Below are positions 43,558 to 52,242 of a stretch of 64,000 nt of DNA, piece by piece (position 1 is the first letter of the stretch; the number at the start of each line of letters is the position of its first letter). The notes beneath the pieces were generated by a model. It saw only the letters and a list, made by a program, of their open reading frames with translations. It ran no database searches and was not told the origin of the DNA. The DNA is from Thioalkalivibrio thiocyanodenitrificans ARhD 1 (GTDB taxonomy: Bacteria; Pseudomonadota; Gammaproteobacteria; Ectothiorhodospirales; Ectothiorhodospiraceae): assembly GCF_000378965.1 (NCBI RefSeq), contig NZ_KB900536.1, positions 569,583 to 633,582 on the forward strand, written 5' to 3'. Both the position numbers and the translations under genes were made by a program.

Positions 43558-44562
43558 TCAAACCGAATCCCTCCACAACAGCCGTTCCACGGCACTTTCA
43601 ACCGCAAGGGTGATGCGCCGGCTCAGCGGCTGACGCTTGCGGTAGCGGATCTCGTACAGGTCAAACTCGCGGGAAAGGTCCATGAGCAGGTCGTCGCTGG
43701 TGCGCAGTTCGTCCACCAGGCCCAGGGGCAGGGCCTGCTCGCCGTACCAGTGCTCCCCGGTGGCCAGCCTGTCCAGATCCAGGGCCGGCCGGTAGCGCTT
43801 CAGGTATACCTTGAACAGCCGGTGGGTCTCTTCCAGCTCCTGGCGGAACTTCTCCCGGCCCTCGGGGGTGTTCTCGCCCAGGACCGTCAGGGTCCGCTTG
43901 TACTCTCCCGCCGTGTGCAGTTCGATGTCCACGTCGTGCCGCCTGAGCATGCGGTTGATGTTGGGGATCTGGGCAACGACGCCGATGGATCCGACCACGG
44001 CAAAAGGGGCCGCCACGATCCGGTTGGCGACCGCGGCCATCAGATAACCGCCGCTGGCCGCGATCCGGTCCACGGCGATCGTCAGGTCCACGCCCTTGTC
44101 CCGCAGGCGCGCCAGCTGCGCGGCCGCGAGGCCATAGGAAGCCACCAAGCCGCCGCCGCTGTCCAGGCACACCACGGCCCGGTCCGTTTCCGGGCGCACC
44201 TGGGTCAGGACGGCGGTGATCTCCTGGCGCAGATTCTCCACGTGGCTGGCGCGTATGTCACCATGGAAACGCAGCACGAAGACCCGGGCCCGGTTTTCGT
44301 CGCGTTCCTTGTCGGCCTGCTTGTTCTCCCGCTTGAACTGACGGATCAGCCGGCGTCCGCCCCGCCGGCCCAGAATGCCCTGCCGGAGCGTGTGCTCCAT
44401 ATCCCGGTAACGGTCGTTGAGCCGTTTGACGGTCAGGTCCTCTCGTTCCCTGTCACGCCCCCGGCTCATCAGGGCGGCGAACACGCCCAACAGCAGCAGC
44501 GCCACCAGCAGGAGGGTCAGCGTCTTGGCGAGAAAGAGTCCGTAGTCCTGGATGAATTCCAT
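43558..44562 (-). CDS. sohB: Inner-membrane protease SohB
   Basis: 334 aa from the ATG at 44562 (MEFIQDYGLFLAKTLTLLLVAL), which gives the usual SohB N-terminal anchor. A charged linker precedes the S49 peptidase domain: VVCLDSGGGLV, then IAVDRIAASGGYLMA with the general-base Lys position further on, and VVGSIGVVAQIPN with the nucleophilic Ser. It degrades membrane or signal peptide fragments facing the periplasm. The family assignment is clear. Confidence 0.93.
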   Translation of the reverse strand: MEFIQDYGLFLAKTLTLLLVALLLLGVFAALMSRGRDREREDLTVKRLNDRYRDMEHTLRQGILGRRGGRRLIRQFKRENKQADKERDENRARVFVLRFHGDIRASHVENLRQEITAVLTQVRPETDRAVVCLDSGGGLVASYGLAAAQLARLRDKGVDLTIAVDRIAASGGYLMAAVANRIVAAPFAVVGSIGVVAQIPNINRMLRRHDVDIELHTAGEYKRTLTVLGENTPEGREKFRQELEETHRLFKVYLKRYRPALDLDRLATGEHWYGEQALPLGLVDELRTSDDLLMDLSREFDLYEIRYRKRQPLSRRITLAVESAVERLLWRDSV

Positions 44563-44807
44563 GGGATACCGGGTCATGTGGATTCGAGTGGGGAGTATCC
44601 CGGTTTCCGACCATGCCTGTCCACGCGCAAGGCATCGTGTAAAGCTTGACGCAGCGCATTGGCGACCGGGGCGTAGCATGATCCAATCAGCCATGGTTCG
44701 GGCGGTTCCTGTCATCGCGCTGTCGACGGGTGCGTGTGCCGACCGGGCTGTTTTCCCTGATTCAATGCCCCGGGGTCCGACAACCGGGCCGCGACAAGGA
44801 GTTCCCG

Positions 44808-45500
44808 ATGGGTCTGGTCGTAGCCACAGGTCTGGAGAAACGCTACCGCGCGGGAGACGTGGAAGTACCCGCGATCAGGAGGGTGGACTTCTGCATCGAA
44901 CCCGGCGGTTTTGTCTGCTTTGTGGGACCCTCGGGCAGCGGCAAGAGCACGCTGCTCAACATGATCGGCTGCCTGGACCGGCCGAGCGCCGGTAGTCTTT
45001 CGGTGCTGGACACGGATGTGGCCCGTCTTGGGCGACGGGCGGCAGCCGACTTCCGTGGCGCGAACCTGGGTTTCGTGTTCCAGGACTTCAACCTGGTGCC
45101 GGTGCTGAGCGCCGCTGAGAACGTGGAGTACCCGCTGCGCATGGTGCAGAATTGGCCCGCGGCAAAGCGCCGCGCCCGGGTGGGTGAACTGCTCGAAGCG
45201 GTGGGCATCGCGGACCGGGCGGACAAGCGCCCGGATCAGCTCTCCGGCGGACAGAAGCAGCGTGTGGCCGTGGCCCGGGCGCTGGCCACCCGGCCCAGGC
45301 TGGTGCTGGCCGACGAGCCCACCGCCAACCTGGACCATGACACGGCCCTGCGCATCATCGACCTGATGCGGGCCATGCGTGACGAGTTCGGCACCACCTT
45401 CGTCTTCTCCACCCACGATCCCAAAATCATGGACGCCGCCGAGGTGGTGCACACCCTGGAAGACGGGCGCCTGGTGGCTTCGGGGGAGGGCGGGTCATGA
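44808..45500 (+). CDS. ABC transporter ATPase, LolD/MacB type
   Basis: 230 aa from the ATG at 44808 with AAGGAG 7 bp before it. Walker A GPSGSGKS at 40-47, LSGGQKQRVAVARAL (signature), LVLADEPTANLD (Walker B with the LolD-type TANLD) and FSTHD. The stop overlaps the permease start (ATGA at 45497-45500). LolD-type ATPases power mechanotransmission-type extraction or export rather than classical import. Confidence 0.93.
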   Translation: MGLVVATGLEKRYRAGDVEVPAIRRVDFCIEPGGFVCFVGPSGSGKSTLLNMIGCLDRPSAGSLSVLDTDVARLGRRAAADFRGANLGFVFQDFNLVPVLSAAENVEYPLRMVQNWPAAKRRARVGELLEAVGIADRADKRPDQLSGGQKQRVAVARALATRPRLVLADEPTANLDHDTALRIIDLMRAMRDEFGTTFVFSTHDPKIMDAAEVVHTLEDGRLVASGEGGS

Positions 45501-46741
45501 TCCGCGTCCTGGGGCTTTCGGCGCGCAATCTCGCCCGTTACTGGCGGCGCAGCCTGCTGACCGCTGGGCTGATCGTGCTGGGCATGGTGGCCGTGCTGGG
45601 GTTCATGGCCGTGTCGGGCTCCTTCCGGGACATCATGGTGGGCCAGATCACCGACTCCATGCTGGGCCACGTGCAGGTGCACCACCGCGGTTACGTGGCC
45701 TCCCTGGAGAACCTGCCCCTGAATCTCAACATGACCCCGGAGATGGTGGTGGAGGTGGAACGGTCGCTGGATGAGCTGGACGTGGTCGAGGCGATCACCC
45801 CGCGTCTGAAATTCGGCGCCATGTTCAGCAACTTCGAGGAGACCACCTCCATCCGCCTGAACGGCGTGATCCCGGAACGAGAGGCAGCCGCCATGCCCTT
45901 GCTTGGCGGACGACTGGTGGGGGGCAGCGTGGAGGACGGCCTGGTGGTCCCGGGGAGGCTGCTGATCCCGGAACTGCTGGCCCGGGGCATGGGCGTCCAG
46001 GTGGGTGATACCGTGGTGCTGGTGGCCACCAACCTGGACGGCTCGGTAAACGGCCGCACCTTCATCGTGCAGGGCATCCTGGAAGCGGTCACGGGCCCCG
46101 GCGGGCGGGACGGCTACCTGCACATGGACGATGCCCGCGAGCTGCTGCGCCTGGACAGGCCCGAAATCAACGAGCTGGCCATCCGGCTCCAGGACCTGCG
46201 CCACATGGAGCGGGTGATGGCGCACCTGGACCGTGCGCTGGCGACCGTGACGACACCGCGCGGCCAGCCGGCACTGGAGGTGCACGGCTGGGACCAGCTT
46301 TCGCCGTTCGCCAACATCGCCCGCATGATCGATCTGCTGGATCTCTTCATCCGCGTCATGCTGGTGGGCATTGTGCTGATCGCCGTGATGAACGTGATGA
46401 TCATGGCGGTCTACGAACGTATCCGCGAGATCGGCACTCTCTCGGCCATCGGTACGCCGCCGGGGCGGATCATGGGACTGTTCGTGGGCGAGGGCGTCCT
46501 GCTCGGGCTGGCGGGCACGCTGGTGGGCGCACTGGTGAGCCTGCTCCTGGTGCAGGTGCTTAATTTCTGGCCGGTGAGCTTCGCCTTCGGACGCCAGCAC
46601 ATCCTGCTCGCCCCGCAGCTGGGTCCGGCGGACATCCTGGCGGTGAGCGGCATCGTGATCCTGGTGGCGGCCGTGGCGAGCCTGCAACCAGCCTTCAAGG
46701 CGGCACGCATGGATCCCATCGTGGCATTGCGTCACGTCTAG
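45497..46741 (+). CDS. ABC transporter permease, FtsX/LolE/MacB family
   Basis: 414 aa. N-terminal helix (about 20-42), a large periplasmic MacB-PCD-like domain (about 45-275), then three C-terminal helices with MNVMIMAVYERIREIGTLSAIGTPPGRIMGLFVGEGVLLG, the FtsX-family coupling segment. It is a homodimer candidate because only one permease gene is present. With the ATPase upstream and the LolA-like and barrel genes downstream, it may move a lipid or lipoprotein to the outer membrane. Confidence 0.92.
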   Translation: MIRVLGLSARNLARYWRRSLLTAGLIVLGMVAVLGFMAVSGSFRDIMVGQITDSMLGHVQVHHRGYVASLENLPLNLNMTPEMVVEVERSLDELDVVEAITPRLKFGAMFSNFEETTSIRLNGVIPEREAAAMPLLGGRLVGGSVEDGLVVPGRLLIPELLARGMGVQVGDTVVLVATNLDGSVNGRTFIVQGILEAVTGPGGRDGYLHMDDARELLRLDRPEINELAIRLQDLRHMERVMAHLDRALATVTTPRGQPALEVHGWDQLSPFANIARMIDLLDLFIRVMLVGIVLIAVMNVMIMAVYERIREIGTLSAIGTPPGRIMGLFVGEGVLLGLAGTLVGALVSLLLVQVLNFWPVSFAFGRQHILLAPQLGPADILAVSGIVILVAAVASLQPAFKAARMDPIVALRHV

Positions 46742-46767
46742 TGGGTGCCGCGACGTGCTTCCTGAGT

Positions 46768-46853
46768 ATTTGCCACAGAGGGCACAGAGGGCACAGAGAA
46801 AGAACACGAGCCTTTTTTATCTCTGTGCTCTCTGTGTTCTCTGTGGCCAAACG
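46768..46853. repeat. CACAGAGG-type dispersed palindromic repeat, copy 3
   Basis: Left arm TTTGCCACAGAGGGCACAGA, right arm ending CTCTGTGGCCAAACG, with a short loop containing a T-rich stretch. It shares not only the arms but also an upstream flank (CG-CGTGCTTC-TGAG) with copy 4 about 240 bp away, so these two are a local duplication. Confidence 0.85.
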
Positions 46854-46897
46854 CATTTGCCTTGCCGGCGGCGGGTCGATTCGCTAGTTGCAGAACC

Positions 46898-46973
46898 CAT
46901 AGGCCGGATAAGGCGCAGCCGCATCCGGCACATCATCGGCCGGGGGGCGGCTGCCCCTCGCTTATCCGCCCTA
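46898..46973. repeat. REP/BIME-like palindrome pair
   Basis: GGCCGGATAAGGCGCAGCC with its downstream inverted partner ending GCTTATCCGCCCTAC (GTAG on the other strand). The GTAG head and the GGATAAGG core recall the REP elements mobilised by TnpA-REP (RAYT) proteins. It lies between CACAGAGG copies 3 and 4. Confidence 0.75.
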
Positions 46974-47010
46974 CGAGGCGAAGGGGGCGCGGCGTGCTTC
47001 TTGAGGATCA

Positions 47011-47078
47011 GCCACAGAGGTCACAGAGAAAGAACAAGCGCCTTTTCTCTCTGTGACCTCTGTGACCTCTGTGGCCAA
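47011..47078. repeat. CACAGAGG-type dispersed palindromic repeat, copy 4
   Basis: Left arm GCCACAGAGGTCACAGAG, right arm CTCTGTGACCTCTGTGACC and on to GTGGCC. It sits about 40 bp before the LolA-like gene. The three repeats at 46768-47078 fill the 378-bp gap between permease and LolA-like gene; no gene is seen in it. Confidence 0.85.
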
Positions 47079-47119
47079 CGGCATTATTTCCCTACGGCCA
47101 GGACCAGTTCGGAGGGATC

Positions 47120-47866
47120 ATGAAATCGATGTTCAGTGTTGCGTGGTTTCTTGTGCTGTGGATGCTCAGCGCCACAGTGGCTGCGCACGAGACGGAAGGG
47201 GACCAACTGCTGCGGGAGGTGGATCGGCGCATGCAGCCAGGTTCCTACGAGATGTATCGCAAGATCATCAATATCGAACCCGATGGGCGCCAGCGGGAGT
47301 TCGTGCTCTACAGCGTGCGCAAGGGGGAGGACAAGCTCGCGGCCGTCTTCCTGGACCCGCCGAGCGAGCGGGGCCGAAGCACCCTGCGCCTGGGCGAGAA
47401 CATGTGGCTGTATATACCGGAGGTGGGGCGGCCCATTCGCATCACCAGCCTGCAGTCGGTGACCGGAGGCGTGTTCAGCAACGCCGACATCCTGCGCCTG
47501 GATTTCAGCACCGAGTACACGGCCACGCTGGAGGAGGAGGACGAGGAAGGCTACGTGCTGGACCTGAAAGCCCGCGGCCCGGCAGTGGCCTACGACCGGC
47601 TGCGCATGGAGGTGGACAGGGCCACACTCACGCCGGTGACCATCGAGGCCTACGCGGTGGGCGGGATGCTCATCAAGACCCTGCGCTACAGCGACATCAC
47701 CGATTTCGGTCACGGCATCGTACGCCCGTCGGTGCTGGAGACCGATAGCCCGCTGTATCGGGGCTACCGCTCTGTGATGCTGTTCTCGGGCATCACCCCG
47801 CAGGAGTTGCCGGACGAGGTGTTCACCCTGAGCTACATGCCCCGGATCGGGGAGCTGCGCCGGTGA
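47120..47866 (+). CDS. LolA-like outer-membrane lipoprotein-sorting-type protein
   Basis: 248 aa with a signal peptide (FSVAWFLVLWMLSATVAA). The LolA-like half-barrel pattern includes REFVLYSVRKGEDKLAAVFLDPPSERGRSTLRLGENMWLYIP and VTGGVFSNADILRLDFSTEYTAT, characteristic of the LolA/LolB-related family encoded next to exporters. GGAGG lies 9 bp before the ATG. It follows the LolD-like ATPase and permease and is coupled to the outer-membrane gene by a GTGA overlap. Probable periplasmic lipid chaperone. Confidence 0.82.
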   Translation: MKSMFSVAWFLVLWMLSATVAAHETEGDQLLREVDRRMQPGSYEMYRKIINIEPDGRQREFVLYSVRKGEDKLAAVFLDPPSERGRSTLRLGENMWLYIPEVGRPIRITSLQSVTGGVFSNADILRLDFSTEYTATLEEEDEEGYVLDLKARGPAVAYDRLRMEVDRATLTPVTIEAYAVGGMLIKTLRYSDITDFGHGIVRPSVLETDSPLYRGYRSVMLFSGITPQELPDEVFTLSYMPRIGELRR

Positions 47867-49134
47867 TCCAGTGGATCCTCCGGGTGCTGCTGCTCGCGGC
47901 ACCCGCTGCGGCAGCGGAGGAGTTCACCTTCGACTTCGACATCGCCCGCTACGAACGCCCGACCTACGAGTTCAGCGGATACCTTCAGGGCACGGCGGAG
48001 CACCTGCGCCTGGACAGGGATTCCGCCCTCTACGCCCTGAACTTTCCCGACCTTGATCCGGGCAGCTTCGAACGCTATCGGGCCCTGGGCGAACTCTCGG
48101 CGGTGTACCGCCACGAGGAGAGCGCTCTGCGGGCACGCATCCAGGCCGAGGTGGTGGATGACATCTTCGGCAGCAGCAGCGACCTGAACGTCCACGAACT
48201 CTACGTGTCCACCCCGGCCGGGGAGCACACCAGTCTTGAGATAGGCAAGCGCAGCCTGCGCTGGGGCACCGGCTACGCGTGGAGCCCCATCGGCTTCCTG
48301 GAACGCCCCAGGGATCCCAACGATCCGGAGCTGAGCCGCGAAGGCTTCATTCTCGGCTCGGTGGAACATGTGCGCAGCTTCCCGGAGGGGCGGCTGCGCA
48401 CGGTCTCGTTCACGCCGGTCATCCTCCCGGTGACCGCGGACGTGAACGGCGATTTCGGCGAGCGCGAGACCATCAACGTCGCCGCCCGACTGTACCTGCT
48501 CTACCGGGACACGGACATCCACGTTACTGCCCGGAGCGACGGCAGCCGACCGGGTGCGCTGGGCATCGGGTTCTCGCGTAACCCGGTGCCCCACATGGAG
48601 ATCCACGGCGAACTCGCCTGGTACGACGGACGCACGCGCGCGCTGATCAGCCATGGGGATCTTGAAACAAACGACACCCGCCCCGTGGACCTGCTGCTCG
48701 GCATGCGCTACCTGACCCGCGGCGAGACCACCTGGATCGTGGAGTACTACCGCAACGGCGCCGGTTACAGTCGGGACGAGATGAAGCGCTTTCTCGATCT
48801 CGCCCGTGCCTCGCGTGAAGACCCGGCCCTGCGGCCCCGGGCCATGTCCGCCCGCCGCGAAGGCTACGGCGCGCCCCAGGCGATGCGCGACTACCTCTTC
48901 CTGCGGGTGCGCAAGAATGAGCCCTGGGATGCCCTCTACTGGAGCCTGGGGGTCAACGCCATCGTCAACCTGCACGACGGCAGCGCCTCGACCATCCCCG
49001 AGGTGATGTACACGGGCTTTCGCAACACCGAACTGAGGGGCCGGCTGGCCGTGCTTTCCGGAGGGCGCGATACCGAGTTCGGTGAGCGCCTCAACGACTG
49101 GCGGCTGGAGTTGCGCGCCCGGTATTTCTTCTGA
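47863..49134 (+). CDS. Outer-membrane beta-barrel protein, unknown family
   Basis: 423 aa from the GTG at 47863 overlapping the previous stop. Signal peptide IQWILRVLLLAAPAAAAEE, then a long series of alternating amphipathic strands (SLEIGKRSLRWGTGYAWSPIGFL; LYRDTDIHVTARSD; TWIVEYYRNGAGYS) and a C-terminal aromatic (RYFF), the usual assembly signal of outer-membrane barrels. Last gene of the ABC/LolA-like operon; likely the outer-membrane acceptor or channel. I do not recognise a named family. Confidence 0.72.
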   Translation: MIQWILRVLLLAAPAAAAEEFTFDFDIARYERPTYEFSGYLQGTAEHLRLDRDSALYALNFPDLDPGSFERYRALGELSAVYRHEESALRARIQAEVVDDIFGSSSDLNVHELYVSTPAGEHTSLEIGKRSLRWGTGYAWSPIGFLERPRDPNDPELSREGFILGSVEHVRSFPEGRLRTVSFTPVILPVTADVNGDFGERETINVAARLYLLYRDTDIHVTARSDGSRPGALGIGFSRNPVPHMEIHGELAWYDGRTRALISHGDLETNDTRPVDLLLGMRYLTRGETTWIVEYYRNGAGYSRDEMKRFLDLARASREDPALRPRAMSARREGYGAPQAMRDYLFLRVRKNEPWDALYWSLGVNAIVNLHDGSASTIPEVMYTGFRNTELRGRLAVLSGGRDTEFGERLNDWRLELRARYFF

Positions 49135-49248
49135 CGACCCAATGGGTCGGTGAGGAGTAAGGAATGAGGGGTGAGGAGTGGCGGGGGATGATCTCCTCTC
49201 CTGCCTTGTCAGGTCCGCGGCCCGCCCTTGGCTTTCCCTGCCAGCCCG

Positions 49249-49335
49249 GTAGGTTGGGGTGAGCGCAGCGAACCCCAACATCCGAGGCTTCGATAGGCAC
49301 GTCCGTTGGGGTTCGCTGTGCTCACCCCAACCTAC
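49249..49335. repeat. GTAG-headed REP-like palindrome pair
   Basis: A 31-bp element (49249-49279) beginning GTAGGTTGGGGTGAGC and folding back with its own end (AACCCCAAC), followed 25 bp later by its inverted copy (49305-49335) ending CCCAACCTAC. A GTAG head plus imperfect palindrome in head-to-head pairs is the hallmark of RAYT-mobilised REP elements. No gene is seen in the rest of the 337-bp gap. Confidence 0.82.
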
Positions 49336-49471
49336 GGTCCGGGAATCCCGATCATCGCCGGATGCGCTTCGTCTGTCCGGCCCGGATCGCCGTCAAGTCA
49401 CGGAAACGAGACAGGACGGGGCGCTTTGGGTATCTTGTATGCGCCCTCAACTGCACCGGGGAAGAACAACA

Positions 49472-50056
49472 ATGGAATGGGTCCTCCTGATTCTGGTCAT
49501 TCTGCTGGTGGTGTTCGCGGTGGTGATCTACAACCGCCTGGTCACCGCGCGCAACCGCTACAAGAACGCCTTCGCCCAGATCGACGTGCAGCTCACGCGC
49601 CGTTACGACCTGATCCCCAACCTGGTGGAGGTGGCCCAGCGCTACATGAGCCACGAGAAGGACACGCTCGAGGCGGTGATCAAGGCCCGCAATCAGGCCC
49701 TGGGGAGTCTCAAGGAGGTGGCCGCCGACCCCGGCAACGCGGAGGCCATCCAGCGCCTGGGCGCCTCCGAGCAGGGGCTTTCCGGGGTATTGGGACGCTT
49801 GTTTGCCCTGTCCGAGAACTATCCGGACCTGAAGGCGAACCAGAACATGATGCAGCTCTCCGAGGAGCTGACCAGCACCGAAAACCGCGTCGCCTTCGCA
49901 CGCCAGGCCTTCAACGACGCGGTGATGCACTACAACACCACCCGGGAGGTATTCCCCAACAACCTGATCGCCAACAACTTCGGCTTCCGCCCGGCGGCGC
50001 TGCTGGAGATCGACGCGCCGGAGAAGCGCGAGGCGGTGCGGGTCAGCTTCCAGTAA
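49472..50056 (+). CDS. lemA: LemA family protein
   Basis: 194 aa from the ATG at 49472. N-terminal membrane anchor (WVLLILVILLVVFAVVIYN), then NAFAQIDVQLTRRYDLIPNLVEVAQRYMSHEKDTLEAVIKARN, the LemA signature, and a C-terminal FNDAVMHYNTTREVFPNNLIANNFGF. LemA proteins are four-helix proteins of unknown role that are often encoded beside a membrane-bound M48 peptidase, as here. Confidence 0.95.
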   Translation: MEWVLLILVILLVVFAVVIYNRLVTARNRYKNAFAQIDVQLTRRYDLIPNLVEVAQRYMSHEKDTLEAVIKARNQALGSLKEVAADPGNAEAIQRLGASEQGLSGVLGRLFALSENYPDLKANQNMMQLSEELTSTENRVAFARQAFNDAVMHYNTTREVFPNNLIANNFGFRPAALLEIDAPEKREAVRVSFQ

Positions 50057-50095
50057 GGTGAGTGCCTCGATACGGGCTGCGGGGCGCGCGGATTC

Positions 50096-52054
50096 ATGAA
50101 CTTCTTTCAACACCAGGACAGGGCCCGGAATCGGACCCGCTGGCTGCTGGTGCTCTTCGCCCTGGCGGTGCTGGCCATCCTGACCGTCGTGAACCTCGTG
50201 GTCCTGCTGGTGCTCGGGGGCATGGAGCCGGCGGAACATCCCGTGTCCATGGGCGAATTCCTGGCCCGCCATGGCGGCGTCATTCTCTTGACCAGCCTGC
50301 TCACCGGGTCGGTGATCGGGATCGGCAGCCTCTACCGGACGCTGAGCCTGCGCGGCGGCGGGGCGGTGGTGGCCTGGCAACTGGGCGGCAGCGTGGTGGA
50401 CCCGGACACCAACGACCCGCTGCGCCGGCGGCTTCGCAACGTGGTGGAGGAGATGGCCATCGCCTCGGGCGTGCCGGTGCCGGATATCTTCGTGCTGGAA
50501 CACGAGGACGGCATCAACGCCTTCGCCGCCGGGTACTCCACGGCGGACGCCGCCGTGGCCGTCACCCGGGGGGCACTGGAGACCCTGGACCGTCGTGAAC
50601 TGCAGGGCGTCGTGGCCCACGAGTTCAGCCATATCCTCAACGGCGACATGCGCCTCAACATCCGCCTCATGGGCATCCTGTTCGGCATCCTGGTCATGGC
50701 CGTGCTCGGCCGGCAGTTCATGTATTACACGCACCACGTCTCGGTGCGCCGCACCCGCGGCAACCAGGGGGCCATGGCGGTCCTGGCCATCGGCGTGACG
50801 CTGATGCTGGTGGGTTACATCGGCCTGTTCTTCGGGCGCTGGATCAAGGCGATGGTGTCGCGCCAGCGGGAATTCCTGGCCGATGCCTCGGCCGTGCAGT
50901 TCACCCGGGAGCCCGAGGGCATTGCCGGTGCCCTGAAGAAGATCTCCGTTGCAGGTGGGTCGGTGCTGCGTGCCAGCCCGGAGGAGGTGGGCCACATGCT
51001 GTTTGCCGATGGCGCCCTGGGCCGGATGTTCGCCACGCACCCGCCCTTGCTCGACCGCATCCGCGCCATCGAGCCCGGTTTCGACCCGGAGGAGTTCCAC
51101 GCCCTTCGGGAACGGGTGCGGCGCCACAGGGAGGCACTGCGCGCGGCAGCGGAAGAGGCGACCCGCCGGGAGACCGAGAGGACGGCCCCGTCACCGGGCG
51201 GCCTCGCCCTGGATGCGGACTCGCTTCTCGAGCAGATGGGCCGGCCCGGGGTGGGCCAGATCCTGGCCGCCGCGCTGCTGGTGGCCTCGGTCCCACGCCC
51301 CCTTGAGCGGGCCGCCCATTCGCCCGAATGGGCCCCCGAACTGGTGTGCTACCTGCTGCTCGACCCCGAGGCGGAGATTCGCGACCGCCAGCTTCTCATG
51401 GTGGCCGAGGCCCTGGGCGGCGAGAGCGAGGGCCAGGTGCGTCAGTTGCTGGAGATGGAGCCCTGGCCCGCGCCGGAACTGCGCATCCCACTGCTGGAGA
51501 TGGCCTTCCCGGGCCTGAAGCGGCGTCCGGAGAGGGAGATGGAGACCCTGCTCGCCCTGGTGGAGCGATTGATTCATGCGGACGGCCGGGTGGATGTGTT
51601 CGAGTACGCCCTGGCGAGGATGCTGGAACAGCACGTCACCGACGCCCGCAACCCCTCAGACTCCGCGCCTGCCGGTCGGCGCCGGCTGGGCGATGTGCGG
51701 GTCCAGGCGCTCGATCTGTTGGGGATTCTGGCCCACCACGGTCATCCGGAGGATCCCGACGCCGCGCTCGCGGCCATGAATGCCGGCCTGTCCGCGTTGG
51801 ACATGGCAGCGGCAGGCAGGATGCCCGTGCCGGACGGATGGCCTGACCGACTGGATGCCTCTCTTGAACGCCTGGATGCCCTGAAGCAGATGGAGAAACA
51901 GCAACTGCTTCGGGCCCTCGTGGTCACCATCACCCATGGCGGCAAGACGGTGCCCGCCGAGGCCGAACTGCTGCGGGCGGTGTGTGCGGTGCTGCATATG
52001 CCCCTTCCCCTGTTGGATGCTGCTCAGGAAGAGCCGGCGGCGGAGGGGAGCTGA
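50096..52054 (+). CDS. Membrane M48 family metallopeptidase with C-terminal TerB-like extension
   Basis: 652 aa. Two N-terminal helices (about 17-41 and 60-82), the zinc motif HEFSH at 175-179 with the second Glu in REFLADASAV, and further helices at about 190-240. This is the HtpX-like M48 core. The C-terminal 300 aa (from about 370) are soluble; METLLALVERLIHADGRVDVFEYALARML resembles TerB-type domains. It lies 39 bp downstream of lemA. It probably degrades damaged membrane proteins; the extension makes it about twice as long as HtpX. Confidence 0.87.
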   Translation: MNFFQHQDRARNRTRWLLVLFALAVLAILTVVNLVVLLVLGGMEPAEHPVSMGEFLARHGGVILLTSLLTGSVIGIGSLYRTLSLRGGGAVVAWQLGGSVVDPDTNDPLRRRLRNVVEEMAIASGVPVPDIFVLEHEDGINAFAAGYSTADAAVAVTRGALETLDRRELQGVVAHEFSHILNGDMRLNIRLMGILFGILVMAVLGRQFMYYTHHVSVRRTRGNQGAMAVLAIGVTLMLVGYIGLFFGRWIKAMVSRQREFLADASAVQFTREPEGIAGALKKISVAGGSVLRASPEEVGHMLFADGALGRMFATHPPLLDRIRAIEPGFDPEEFHALRERVRRHREALRAAAEEATRRETERTAPSPGGLALDADSLLEQMGRPGVGQILAAALLVASVPRPLERAAHSPEWAPELVCYLLLDPEAEIRDRQLLMVAEALGGESEGQVRQLLEMEPWPAPELRIPLLEMAFPGLKRRPEREMETLLALVERLIHADGRVDVFEYALARMLEQHVTDARNPSDSAPAGRRRLGDVRVQALDLLGILAHHGHPEDPDAALAAMNAGLSALDMAAAGRMPVPDGWPDRLDASLERLDALKQMEKQQLLRALVVTITHGGKTVPAEAELLRAVCAVLHMPLPLLDAAQEEPAAEGS

Positions 52055-52127
52055 TCGTTCCGGTTTCTGTTGGGGTGATGGAACAGTGGCAAGTCTCAAG
52101 TGGCAGGGAAAACCACCCTCACCCCGG

Positions 52128-52205
52128 CCCTCTCCCTCAGGGAGAGGGGGCACAGAACCGATGGGCCTGATTATTTGCTCCCTCCCCGGCAATGCGGGGG
52201 AGGGG
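52128..52205. repeat. Two GC-rich hairpins between convergent genes
   Basis: CCCTCTCCCT-GA-GGGAGAGGG type stem at 52128-52148 and a second stem CCCTCCCC ... GGGGGAGGG at about 52178-52205. They belong to a common dispersed intergenic element type and could terminate transcription from both sides between the M48 protease and phaC. Confidence 0.7.
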
Positions 52206-52242
52206 GCCTTCCCACGTCGCGACCCGCAACTTCCCGCTTCGT

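Noticed and set aside
44730-44807. N-terminal extension of the LolD-like ATPase
   Set aside because: The extra 26 residues have no family match, and AAGGAG sits in front of the ATG at 44808.
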